Assembly (NCBI GenBank): GCA_005799265.1
Contig: SYHD01000162.1
Span: 1-40,363 of the forward strand
Origin: Planctomycetia bacterium
GTDB taxonomy: Bacteria; Planctomycetota; Planctomycetia; Gemmatales; Gemmataceae
DNA length: 40,363 bases
Direction: 5' to 3'
Part shown: in pieces, positions 25,506-33,800 of the stretch
Numbering within the stretch: the stretch's first letter is position 1
How the letters are laid out: each line of letters starts with the position of its first letter
Notes under the pieces: generated by a model
Told to the model about the DNA's origin: nothing
Database searches by the model: none
Seen by the model: the letters and a program-made list of their open reading frames with translations, nothing else
Program-made: the position numbers and the translations under genes

Positions 25506-25766
25506 CTATAAAGTCCACCACTCTACCATCTCATACATCCCCTGTCCGGCTTTCTTGAGTTTCCCTTGCTTTACCAGTTCGTCCCAGACGGCTTTCCCAA
25601 ACTCGTTCGGCGGCACAATGGCTACGATGGACGCGGAGCCGCCGCTCGTGGTTGGCCGCTTGCTCAGTTTCGAGTCATCGTCCAGTTGGGTGAGCTTGAG
25701 GCGTTTCTTGAAAGCCTTGAAAGCATTTCTCAATTCCTTTTCGGTCGGTGGTGTGGGATCAGCCAT
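25506..25766 (-). CDS. small conserved-looking hypothetical protein
   Basis: An 86-residue protein with a strong site (GGAGG, eight bases before ATG 25766). Sequence elements: EKELRNAFKAFKKRLKLTQL, SIVAIVPPNEFGKAVWDEL and a C-terminal GQGMYEMVEW. The second half looks like a winged-helix fragment (a helix, then a KLKKAGQGMYEM hairpin), so DNA binding is possible (inference). Confidence 0.6.
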   Translation of the reverse strand: MADPTPPTEKELRNAFKAFKKRLKLTQLDDDSKLSKRPTTSGGSASIVAIVPPNEFGKAVWDELVKQGKLKKAGQGMYEMVEWWTL

Positions 25767-25998
25767 GCGTTTTTCCTCCGAAAATTTTCCGTCAAAGACA
25801 CTGTTTGTGGCGGGAACGATTGGGCAATTGCTTGCTGAAGTTATCTGGGCCTTTGGGCCAATCTGATGCCGCTCATGTGTCGACTCACTCCTAAGCACGC
25901 ACAATCGGTCCGCCATCCCCCTTCTTGGTCGAGGATTTCCGTCGCTTCAGGATCGCCTGGTGCTCGAATCATCGTTGCAACATGGATCGGCTTCAAGA

Positions 25999-26691
25999 TC
26001 AGGTCCCCTTGCGATACGCTTCTCTGTCTTCCTTGGCAAATTTCTCCAGGGCGTATCGGAGCATCGTTCTGGGCATTTTACGACAATGCTGCTTCAGAAA
26101 GAATTCCAGCGGCGAACGATCCCGCTCACCGACTTCCCGCAGCATCCACCCTGTCGCCTTGTGGATCAGGTCTGCGTCGTCGTCCAGCAGCATCTCAGCG
26201 ATCTTGAAAGTGTCAGCAAAATCATCATTCCTGATAAAGTGCTGCGTGGCAACGATGGCGATACGGCGTTCCCATAGGTTTGTCGATCTTGCCAGGCGAT
26301 AAAGGGGCTTGCGGCTCTTGTCGATCAGATATGCCCCGATCAGGGACGGTGCTGAGGCATCCACCAGATCCCAATTATTGACGTGCTTGGTATTGACAAG
26401 GTAGAAGTCGTACATCTCCTTCCGAGCCGCATCTTTCGCCTTCCGAAAAGCAATGACGAGGATCAGCAGGGCCAGCATTCGTTCCTCGTGGATGCCGGAA
26501 CGGAGGAGCGTCTCGATTTCGTTGATCGGCAGTTCTCGATGTTCCTTGGACAACCGATGCAGAGTGGCGGCACGCAGGCCGAGGAAAACATCGGCCTGGG
26601 CGTGTTCCTTCCTGAAAAATCGAGCCGCTGATGCAGCCACGGCAGGATCGGCGAGGCTGCGGACCTTGTGCTGAATCTGTTGGGCATTCAT
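25999..26691 (-). CDS. AlkD-like DNA alkylation repair protein
   Basis: A 230-residue all-helical HEAT-like repeat protein. The pattern VFLGLRAATLHRLSKEH, the EERMLALLILV helix, VNNWDLVDASAP and LWERRIAIVATQHFIR match the AlkD/DNA alkylation repair family, which removes bulky or cationic alkylated bases. The NNWDLVD motif carries the Trp and Asp important in AlkD. ATG 26691 overlaps the TGA of the preceding gene (ATGA), so its translation is coupled. It is the last gene of a three-gene overlapping operon. Confidence 0.88.
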   Translation of the reverse strand: MNAQQIQHKVRSLADPAVAASAARFFRKEHAQADVFLGLRAATLHRLSKEHRELPINEIETLLRSGIHEERMLALLILVIAFRKAKDAARKEMYDFYLVNTKHVNNWDLVDASAPSLIGAYLIDKSRKPLYRLARSTNLWERRIAIVATQHFIRNDDFADTFKIAEMLLDDDADLIHKATGWMLREVGERDRSPLEFFLKQHCRKMPRTMLRYALEKFAKEDREAYRKGT

Positions 26692-27353
26692 GTTGCCAAC
26701 GCCTTCTGGAGCGGACAATTCTCCCCGACCGGCTCGCCACGACGATACCGTTCCAGCAACTCGTGGGAACGACTTGCCAGCATCCGTCGGATTTCTCGCC
26801 GCTTTCCCTTCACCCTGGGAATCACCATGTCGTCATAGCCAGTCGTCTGGTGCCGCATCCAGGCAAGCACGGCAGCTTCTGCCCGCTGCTCGATAGGAAT
26901 GCGCTTGGTTCTCGCGACCGTGCCGCTGCCAACCGGCGTGGCATGATCGGTGACGGCTCGTGCGATTCGGTTGCCAAGATCGGCATAATTTTCATGAAAC
27001 GCCAGGAAGCTGGCCACGGCCCCAAGGAAATCTTCGACGTACTCGGCCTGGGCCTGCACACGTCGGCGAGCATCGGCTTCCTTACGTTTGGCGAAACCAT
27101 CAGTGGCTCGCTCGACTTCAAGTTCAACACGGACGCGGTCGATGGTCGCTGCTAAGGCCCACACGCCTTTGGAGAAAATTTTCCGGCCCTTCCTCTCGGC
27201 CACAACCCAATGATCTCCTGCCGCCTTGACACGACGAGTAAGGGCGGCGTCACCAGGAGGAATCAGAGTCCACCCTTCCGGTGCGGTCAAGATTGAGCCA
27301 TCGGCGGCTCGGACGGTGTTCGGAGTAGGGCCAGGAGAGAACGTAGCCGTCAT
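26688..27353 (-). CDS. DUF2293 domain protein
   Basis: A 221-residue protein. ATG 27353 overlaps the previous stop by ATGA. The C-terminal 90 residues (IPIEQRAEAAVLAWMRHQTT, then GYDDM and RREIRRMLASRSHELLERYR) match the DUF2293 pattern. The N-terminal half includes KAAGDHWVVAERKGRKIFSK and a long charged helix (VRVELEVERATDGFAKRKEA) followed by RRRVQAQAEYVEDFL. It is probably cytoplasmic, with the basic C-terminal domain perhaps binding nucleic acid. Function is unknown; its neighbours suggest DNA damage. Confidence 0.75.
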   Translation of the reverse strand: MTATFSPGPTPNTVRAADGSILTAPEGWTLIPPGDAALTRRVKAAGDHWVVAERKGRKIFSKGVWALAATIDRVRVELEVERATDGFAKRKEADARRRVQAQAEYVEDFLGAVASFLAFHENYADLGNRIARAVTDHATPVGSGTVARTKRIPIEQRAEAAVLAWMRHQTTGYDDMVIPRVKGKRREIRRMLASRSHELLERYRRGEPVGENCPLQKALAT

Positions 27354-27907
27354 CCATGATCTCCATAACGCACTCCCAGCCATAGGGTCGGTTCATCTGG
27401 CGTCGTCCAATCGACCCGATGCTTTTTGTATGCTGGAATGTTGATGTAATCGCCTGGCTTCATCTCGACCATTGCATTCTCGAACTGTAATCTGGCCGCC
27501 CCCTTCAGCACAATCACCCACTCATGCCGCGGTTGGTCGTACCAGAAATCTGCGGGGGAGGCGTGGCCGTGAGAGATGATCCGTTCGATACGCACGTCGG
27601 CGGCACAAATGAGCGTCTGGACAACCTCCTTGGGCAAATGCTGCGGGAGTTCGTCGAAGATATTCGTGATGCAGTCCCCGACTTGCTGGCTGCTCGATTC
27701 CAACCGTTGAAACCGAGGCTGTTCCACGCCATCGACCTTCACCGTTTCCATAAACATCGTTTTTGGGCGCACCCAGAGGCCGTGATCGCCATATTCTGGG
27801 CGATAGACAACGAGTTCCTCGTGCGTCTCGCTGTGTCGAGCCACGCCGAGGACGATGTATTCGTTGCCCTTGTAATGGCGATAGCAACCAGGAGTGGGTT
27901 CGTTCAT
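27350..27907 (-). CDS. DUF1653-cupin fusion protein
   Basis: A 185-residue protein with two domains. Residues about 5-65 match DUF1653 (GCYRHYKGNEYIVLGVARHS, LVVYRPEYGDHGLWVRP). Residues about 95-182 are a small cupin barrel (SPADFWYDQPRHEWVIVLKG, EMKPGDYINIPAYKKHRVDW). The fusion of the two is what I note as unusual. The predicted metal or ligand site lies in the cupin (His residues in PRHEW and KKHRV). ATG 27907 is the first gene of the operon; the next start overlaps its stop. Confidence 0.8.
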   Translation of the reverse strand: MNEPTPGCYRHYKGNEYIVLGVARHSETHEELVVYRPEYGDHGLWVRPKTMFMETVKVDGVEQPRFQRLESSSQQVGDCITNIFDELPQHLPKEVVQTLICAADVRIERIISHGHASPADFWYDQPRHEWVIVLKGAARLQFENAMVEMKPGDYINIPAYKKHRVDWTTPDEPTLWLGVRYGDHG

Positions 27908-28026
27908 TTTGGGATGCTCCCAGGGCCAGCGCTCACTTTGGGTAGGTTGGGTAGAGTTGCGCCAGGCTCGGTGGGTTCATATACCGTTCTCCGTGGGCCC
28001 CTTTTTGTGTTCACGGAGGACGAACC

Positions 28027-28250
28027 ATGGTCGAGACTCGAAACGTCAAGCTGGATGAGATCGTCAAGTACTTTTACGAGCTGGAGGATCCTCGATCCGA
28101 AACCAACAAGAAACATCCGCTCGTCAGCGTCGTCGTGATCGCGGTGTTGGCCGGGTGCGGGGGACCGACCACGATTGCCAGGTGGGCGAGAACCAAGGAG
28201 GAGTTTTTGCTCGGCGTGCTCGACCTGCCTCACGGCATTCCGTGGTGGAC
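28027..28250 (+). pseudogene. 5' fragment of an ISAs1-family transposase
   Basis: The frame starting at ATG 28027 (ribosome site CGGAGG) encodes FYELEDPRSETNKKHPLVSV, then VVIAVLAGCGGPTTIARWAR and LGVLDLPHGIP, which is the conserved N-terminal domain of ISAs1/H-repeat transposases. After GIP (about 28245) the match breaks off, and the frame stops at 28335 without any DDE domain. A possible left end with CAGGGCCAGCGC lies near 27921. Confidence 0.75.
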
Positions 28251-28316
28251 GCATTGCACGATCAGGCCAAACCGGCGGGAAGAAATTGAGGTCTTCAATA
28301 GTTTTGAAACCAGATC

Positions 28317-28400
28317 GATCGGCTCGATCTCTTGATCTGCGACGAGCTCGGCTATCTCTCCTTCAGCCGAGCCGGCGCCGAGTTGTTGTTCTATGTGTTC
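28317..28400 (+). pseudogene. internal fragment of an IS21-family istB
   Basis: The frame at 28317 encodes DRLDLLICDELGYLSFSRAG and then AELLFYVF, the Walker B region and following segment of IstB, the helper ATPase of IS21 elements. It ends at about 28400, after which the sequence is unrelated and stops. It is a fragment only, lying 67 bases after the ISAs1 fragment. Confidence 0.8.
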
Positions 28401-28621
28401 GGGTGTGCATCTTTACTTTGGTAACTTCCCCCGGGCTTGGTATTCAAGCTCGGACCGCTTATTGAGATGAAAACCTTTCCTTCTCCACGGGTAGTCTGGC
28501 GTTGGTTTGGCATGGGCGGGCTCTCGTCCACACATGAGGGCCAAATTTCCCACCCAAGTACCAGCTGCACACCCGCGCTTACCGTGCTCGGCGCCAAAAT
28601 ATCGACAAAATCAACGGGCTG
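28401..28621. other. intergenic region, nothing recognised
   Basis: Lower GC than the flanking genes, with scattered stops in the frames I examined. No gene, transposon end or hairpin stands out. It probably contains decayed mobile-element sequence, and the 3' end of the DUF1501 gene at 28622 abuts it. Confidence 0.5.
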
Positions 28622-30178
28622 CTATGTAACGAGCGGCAAAATCGGCGTCCCACGCTGAATGCGATACGGCCGACCGGTTGCGTCACGGAATTCGGCGTGT
28701 GGACCGACGCCGAGCTGCTGGAAGATCGTCGCCGCCAGATCCTCTGGGGTGTAGCCGCCGCTGACGGGGACGCCGCCGTGGCGATCCGTCTGGCCGATGA
28801 TTTGCCCGCCACGAATGCCGCCGCCCGCGAAGAAGCACGGGAAGACGTCGCCCCACTGGTGGCGGCCGTCCGTGAAAATCTCGCCCGAAACATTCCGTCC
28901 GCCGACGGTGATCGGCGAAATCCGCGGCGTGCGGCCCATCTCACCGCACATGACGATGAGCGTCTCGCCCAACAGGCCACGCTGCTGCAAATCGTCCAGA
29001 AAGCCGCTCAGGGCGTGATCGATCGAAGGCAAGAGTTTTCCCTTGAGATCGCGGAAAGCGTTCTGATGCGTGTCCCAGCCGCGCAGGTTGACTTGCACCA
29101 TGCGCACGCCGGCCTCGACGAGCCGACGCGCGACCAGGAAGCCCTGCCCCCATTCCTCTCGGCCATAGAGATCGCGGATGCGCGGTGATTCCTGCGTGAG
29201 ATCGAACGGGTTCTGCCGGCCGGGGCGCGACGCGGCCAGGATCAGCCGCATGGCGCGTTGGCGCTGCACGCCCCACGATTCCAGCGGCGCCGCTTCAAAG
29301 CCGCGCCTCGTCTCTTCGAGTTGTTCGAGCAGCCCCGCGCGATTTGTCAGTTGCGGCACGCTCACGCTCAAGCTCTCGCCGAGGTTCGGCAAGTGAAAGT
29401 CGGGATTGCGGCAGCTCGTGTTGTTCCACCAGGCGCCGGGTTGCGTGCCAGGTGCGCGGGCGGGATCGTTCGGATCATCGTGGCTGAAGCAATTGGGACA
29501 CGACCCCGCCGCATCAGGCGCGCGACACACCGGCGCGAGATCGACGCCCCAGCGATCGTAGCGCGGGCCAAGGATGCCAGAGCCGCGGCCCGGATAGCGC
29601 ATCAAATTCGTGCGCGGCAATTCGATGACGCCGGGAAGGATCGTCGCCGGCGCGGTCGGCACGGCATACGCGATCAACGAGCCGATCGATGGCCACTCGA
29701 AGCGGCCTTGGCGCGGATTGACGATCGACGCATTCGAGTCGCCGACCGGCATCTCCGCGGTTCCCGTGTGCAGCAAATACGTGCAGCTATTGTGCTCATT
29801 GCGAAACTGGCGATCCGACGGATGATGCATTGTGCGAACGATAGAGAAGAGATTCGCACGCTGAGCCAGACGCGGCAAATACTCGCAGAAACGCACACCG
29901 GTGAGCGAAGTTTGCGTCGTGCCGTATTCGCCACGGATGCCGTCGGGGGCGTCGGGCTTGGGATCAAACGTCTCGTGCTGCGAGGGACCGCCGGACTGGA
30001 AGATGAAGACGACCGACTTGGCGCGCGGCCTCTGGTCGTCGCTGGCTTGCGCTTCGAGTCGCAGCAAGTCGGCGAGCGACGTGCCGAGCAGGGCCATGCC
30101 GCCCACCTGCAAGAGCTTGCGTCGGCCCAGGTTGGGATGATCGGAGTGCGTGCAGCCTTGCCGGTGCGGGCTTTTCAT
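28622..30178 (-). CDS. DUF1501 family protein, Tat-exported (copy 2)
   Basis: A 518-residue protein starting at ATG 30178 behind GAGGGA. The leader LGRRKLLQVGGMALLGTSLA has a twin-arginine motif. Core motifs: VVFIFQSGGPSQHETFDPKP, MVQVNLRGWDTHQNAFRDLK, ETLIVMCGEMGRTPRISP, and a C-terminal YTPEDLAATIFQQLGVGP. It belongs to a branch distinct from copies 1 and 3, with a Cys-containing insert (SCPNCFSHDDPNDP, about 245-265). No PSD1 gene is adjacent on this strand; the partner, if any, is not in the window's immediate vicinity. Confidence 0.92.
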   Translation of the reverse strand: MKSPHRQGCTHSDHPNLGRRKLLQVGGMALLGTSLADLLRLEAQASDDQRPRAKSVVFIFQSGGPSQHETFDPKPDAPDGIRGEYGTTQTSLTGVRFCEYLPRLAQRANLFSIVRTMHHPSDRQFRNEHNSCTYLLHTGTAEMPVGDSNASIVNPRQGRFEWPSIGSLIAYAVPTAPATILPGVIELPRTNLMRYPGRGSGILGPRYDRWGVDLAPVCRAPDAAGSCPNCFSHDDPNDPARAPGTQPGAWWNNTSCRNPDFHLPNLGESLSVSVPQLTNRAGLLEQLEETRRGFEAAPLESWGVQRQRAMRLILAASRPGRQNPFDLTQESPRIRDLYGREEWGQGFLVARRLVEAGVRMVQVNLRGWDTHQNAFRDLKGKLLPSIDHALSGFLDDLQQRGLLGETLIVMCGEMGRTPRISPITVGGRNVSGEIFTDGRHQWGDVFPCFFAGGGIRGGQIIGQTDRHGGVPVSGGYTPEDLAATIFQQLGVGPHAEFRDATGRPYRIQRGTPILPLVT

Positions 30179-30227
30179 GATGATCCCTCGAAGGTTGAGG
30201 ATGAATTGTATCAGCGCCGCGTATCCG

Positions 30228-30317
30228 ATGCGAGTGAAATTCGTGGCATACGACTCCGATCGTGTGGTCCTCCCCACGCGCCACTCGCATCACACGATCG
30301 GAGTCGTATGCCACGAA
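30228..30317. repeat. two interleaved inverted repeats, pseudoknot topology
   Basis: A long repeat has 27-base perfect arms (30240-30266 and 30291-30317). A second, nine-base repeat (ATGCGAGTG 30228-30236 and CACTCGCAT 30282-30290) has its arms in the order A, B, A', B'. The region lies between the divergent DUF1501 and VOC genes and probably forms structure in DNA or in a 5' leader. Confidence 0.75.
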
Positions 30318-30370
30318 ATTGCTGGCATTTCGACCCGTCCTCCGATTCAATAGAGGCACGGAGGATCGCC

Positions 30371-30766
30371 ATGAAAAAAGCATTCGATCATATTGGCATC
30401 ATCACGCTGGAACCGCATGACGGGGAGAGTTGGGTCGCCGACAGCGCGGTATGGGTGACGAACCCGCGTTTACATCCGCAGCGCATCGAGTACATTCGCC
30501 CCAAGCAAATGCCGGACGTGCCGCGCGCACAGGTCGGCCTATGGAAACTCTGGCACTGGCCGCACGTGGCGTATCGCGTGGAGAATTTGCGCGAGGCGAT
30601 CGCCGGCGCGGAGGTCGTGCTTGGCCCGTTCCATCCGGCGCCGTTTCTGGAGGTCGCGTTCGTCCACGAGAACGGCGTAATCGTCGAGTACATGCAGTAT
30701 CGCGAACTCGACCACTGGTTTGGCCAACCGAATCCGTCGGGCTTTCAGCACGTGCTGTTGGCGTAG
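30371..30766 (+). CDS. VOC (glyoxalase-like) family protein
   Basis: A 131-residue protein starting at ATG 30371 behind GGAGG. The beta-alpha-beta-beta-beta layout of vicinal oxygen chelate proteins is seen in MKKAFDHIGIIT, WPHVAYRVENLREAIAGAEV and FLEVAFVHENGVIVEYMQY; His7 and a Glu in VEYMQY could be metal ligands. It is a single-domain member of this large family; the substrate is unknown. The stop codon lies inside a 12-bp palindrome (30763-30789), and the next gene is PSD1 copy 2 in the same direction. Confidence 0.75.
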   Translation: MKKAFDHIGIITLEPHDGESWVADSAVWVTNPRLHPQRIEYIRPKQMPDVPRAQVGLWKLWHWPHVAYRVENLREAIAGAEVVLGPFHPAPFLEVAFVHENGVIVEYMQYRELDHWFGQPNPSGFQHVLLA

Positions 30767-30789
30767 TGCAAGCGTCTCGCTTGCACTAC
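30763..30789. repeat. palindrome overlapping the VOC stop codon
   Basis: GTAGTGCAAGCG (30763-30774) pairs exactly with CGCTTGCACTAC (30778-30789) over a three-base loop. It includes the TAG stop and could act as a terminator-like hairpin or mRNA processing site. Confidence 0.75.
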
Positions 30790-30813
30790 GGGCGCAAACA
30801 AGCGAGGAATTCC

Positions 30814-33800
30814 ATGAGAAATCAAAACCTTGTCGCCGCGTTGCTATTCACACTTGCCGCGCCGGCGGCCCGCGCTCAAGATGCCGGTGTCGAATTCTTC
30901 GAACGCAAGATTCGCCCGATTCTCGTCGCGCATTGCTACGAATGCCACGCGGCGACGGCCACGAAAGTGCGTGGCGGCCTGCTGCTCGATAGCCGTGCCG
31001 GCATCCGCAAAGGCGGCGTCAACGGCCCGGTCCTTGTACCGGGCGATCCCGACAAGAGTCCGCTGATCCAGGCGGTGCGGCATCAGGGCGGCACGAAGAT
31101 GCCCAAGAACAAGCTGCCGGCCGCGCTGATTGCCGACCTCGAAGCTTGGGTCAAAATGGGAGCGCCCGATCCGCGCGACAAGGGGCCGACGCCGATCGTC
31201 GCGAAATCGTGGGACGAGATCGTGCGTGTGCGCCGTCAGTGGTGGAGTTGGCAGCCCGTCAAGCGACCGAGCGTGCCGACGCCGAAGCAGGTGGACTGGT
31301 CCGCAGGCGCGATTGATCGCTTCCTGTTGCAGGCGATGGAGACAAAGGGATTGACACCCGCGAAGGACGCCGATCCGCGCACGTTGATGCGGCGCTTGAG
31401 TCTGGTGTTGACGGGGTTGCCGCCGACGGAGGTCGCGGTTGAGGAGTTTGCGAAGGCGTGGGATACTGCGAGCGCTAAACGGGGAGAGACACTGGAAAAC
31501 CTTGTCGATCGGCTGCTCGCGTCGCCTCACTTCGGCGAACGCTGGGCGCGGCACTGGATGGATGTCGTCCGCTTCACCGAAACGCACGGCAACGAGTGGA
31601 ACTACGAGGTACATCACGCCTGGCGCTATCGCGACTATCTCATCCGCGCCTTCAACGACGATGTCCCCTACGATCAATTCGTGCGCGAACACCTCGCGGG
31701 AGATCTACTGAGGGATCCGCGTTTCTCTCTCCCCTCTCCCCCCCGGGGGAGAGGGGCCGGGGGTGAGGGGGCCACCCGCTTCAACGAATCCATCATCGGC
31801 ACGGCCTTCTATCGCTTCGGTGAAGTCAATCACGACGACTGCCTCGGCCTGCCGTCGATAGGCTACGATCTCGTGGACAACCAAATCGACACGCTCTCGA
31901 AGGCGTTTCAGGCGACGACGATCGCCTGTGCGCGTTGCCACGATCACAAGCTCGACGCCATCTCGACACGCGATTACCACGGTCTCCTGGGCATCTTACG
32001 CAGCTCGCGGCAAGTCGCGCATACCATCGACGCACCGGAAGTCAACGCGCAGATCATGCGCAAGATGCGCGACACAAAGGATGCGATACGCGAGGAACTG
32101 GCGAATGCGTGGCTCAAGGAATTCGACTTGACTCGCGTGATCGACGCCCTCAACAACGTGAAGGACGACAAGCTTCCCTTCGAGAACCCGCTCGCGCTTT
32201 GGCGTAAAGTCGCCGGTAGACTCAAGCCGAATGACAAGGCCACTTTCGCCCCTGCCTGGAACGCGGTGGCGGCCGAATACCGCAAAGAACGCGCCGAGCG
32301 CAGAAAGCATGACGCGCAATTCACCACGCTGGCTGATTTCCGCACGCACGTCTGGCCCGAATGGCAACGCGATGGCCTGGGTTTGCGAGACGACCCGTCG
32401 AAGAGCGGCGATTTCACGATTGCGTCCGACGGACGCGTCGTCGCCGCGCTCTTGCCGGCGGGCGCGTACACGCACGCGATTTCCGAGAAGCTCAACGGCG
32501 TATTGCGCTCGCCGGTGCTTTCGTCCCAGCACAAATTCATCAGCTTCCACGTGCTCGGCGAACGCGCGTCGGCGGTGCGGCTCGTGTCGAATAATTGCCA
32601 GCTCAACTATGCCAACTATCGCTACCTGACGAAGAGTGAGCCGCACTGGATTACGTTGCCGATCCCGGCGAATGCCGACAGCGTGCGCGTCTATGCGGAA
32701 CTGATGACGAAGTTCGACAACCCGAAGTTCCCCGATCAGCTCGGCACACTGGGCGGCGACAAGCTCAACTATCGCATCCCGTGGGAGCAAGCGTCCAAGG
32801 ACCCTCGCTCGCATTTCGGCGTCACGCATGTCGTCTTGCACGATCAGCCGGCGCCGCCCAAGGCCACGCTGGCGCATCTCGATGGACTCATCGACGGTCC
32901 GCAGTCTATCGATGCTTCAGGCTTTGCCTCATACTGCTCGCAACGCCTCGAAAAAGCGGTCCTGGCGTGGCGAAAGAACAACGCCACCGACGACGACATT
33001 TCCTGGCTCGACTCGTTCCTGCGTTGCGGCGTCCTGAGCAATCGCGCCGTCGCGACGCCAAAGCTCGAAAAGTTGACCGCCGCGTACCGCAAGCTCGACG
33101 CAGAGCTGGCGTTGCCGCGCATCGTGCCGGGGCTCGCGGACTTTGGGCCGGGCTTCGAGCAGCCGATCTTCGCGCGCGGCGACTGTTTGAAACCCGGCGA
33201 CAAGGCGCCGCGGCGTTATGTCGAGGTCCTACTCCCCTCTCCTCCTGGGAGAGGGGCCGGGGGTGACGGGAGCGGCCGCTTAGAGCTGGCGAACCTGATC
33301 GCGTCTCCGGACAATCCGCTGACGGCGCGCGTCATGGTCAATCGCATCTGGCATCACCTTTTCGGAATGGGCCTGGTTCGCACAGTGGACGATTTCGGCC
33401 ACGTCGGCGAATTGCCGTCGCATCCGGAGTTGCTCGACTATTTGGCGTCGGAATTCACGGCGAACGGGGTGCGTAAGCCCCCTGGCACGTCCAACGCACC
33501 AGGGGGCTTACGCCCCCCGTTCGCCGAAAGCTGGTCGATCAAGAAGCTGATTCGTGCGATCGTCCTGACGCGCGCATTCCGATTGGCGCACACGCCGGAC
33601 GCCGCGATGCTGGAAGCCGACCCGGAGAATCGCCTGCTCGCGCGTTATCCGGCGCGGCGCATGGAAGCGGAGGCGATCCGCGATGCGCTGCTGTCGACGT
33701 CGGGCCGGCTCGATCGCACGCTCTTCGGCCCGAGCATCTCCGCCTATCGCGAGAAGGAGTACGCCGACCGCCGGCTCTTCCAAGGCCCGCTCGACGGCAA

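Noticed and set aside
29258-30370. A plus-strand open frame running into the VOC gene from the left
   Set aside because: It is antisense to DUF1501 copy 2. The VOC domain begins only at ATG 30371, which has its own GGAGG site.
31705-31980. Peptides of the LTPGPSP type on the minus strand at the palindromes
   Set aside because: This reading comes from the opposite strand of the GC-rich repeat and is a well-known spurious translation; it is not a gene.
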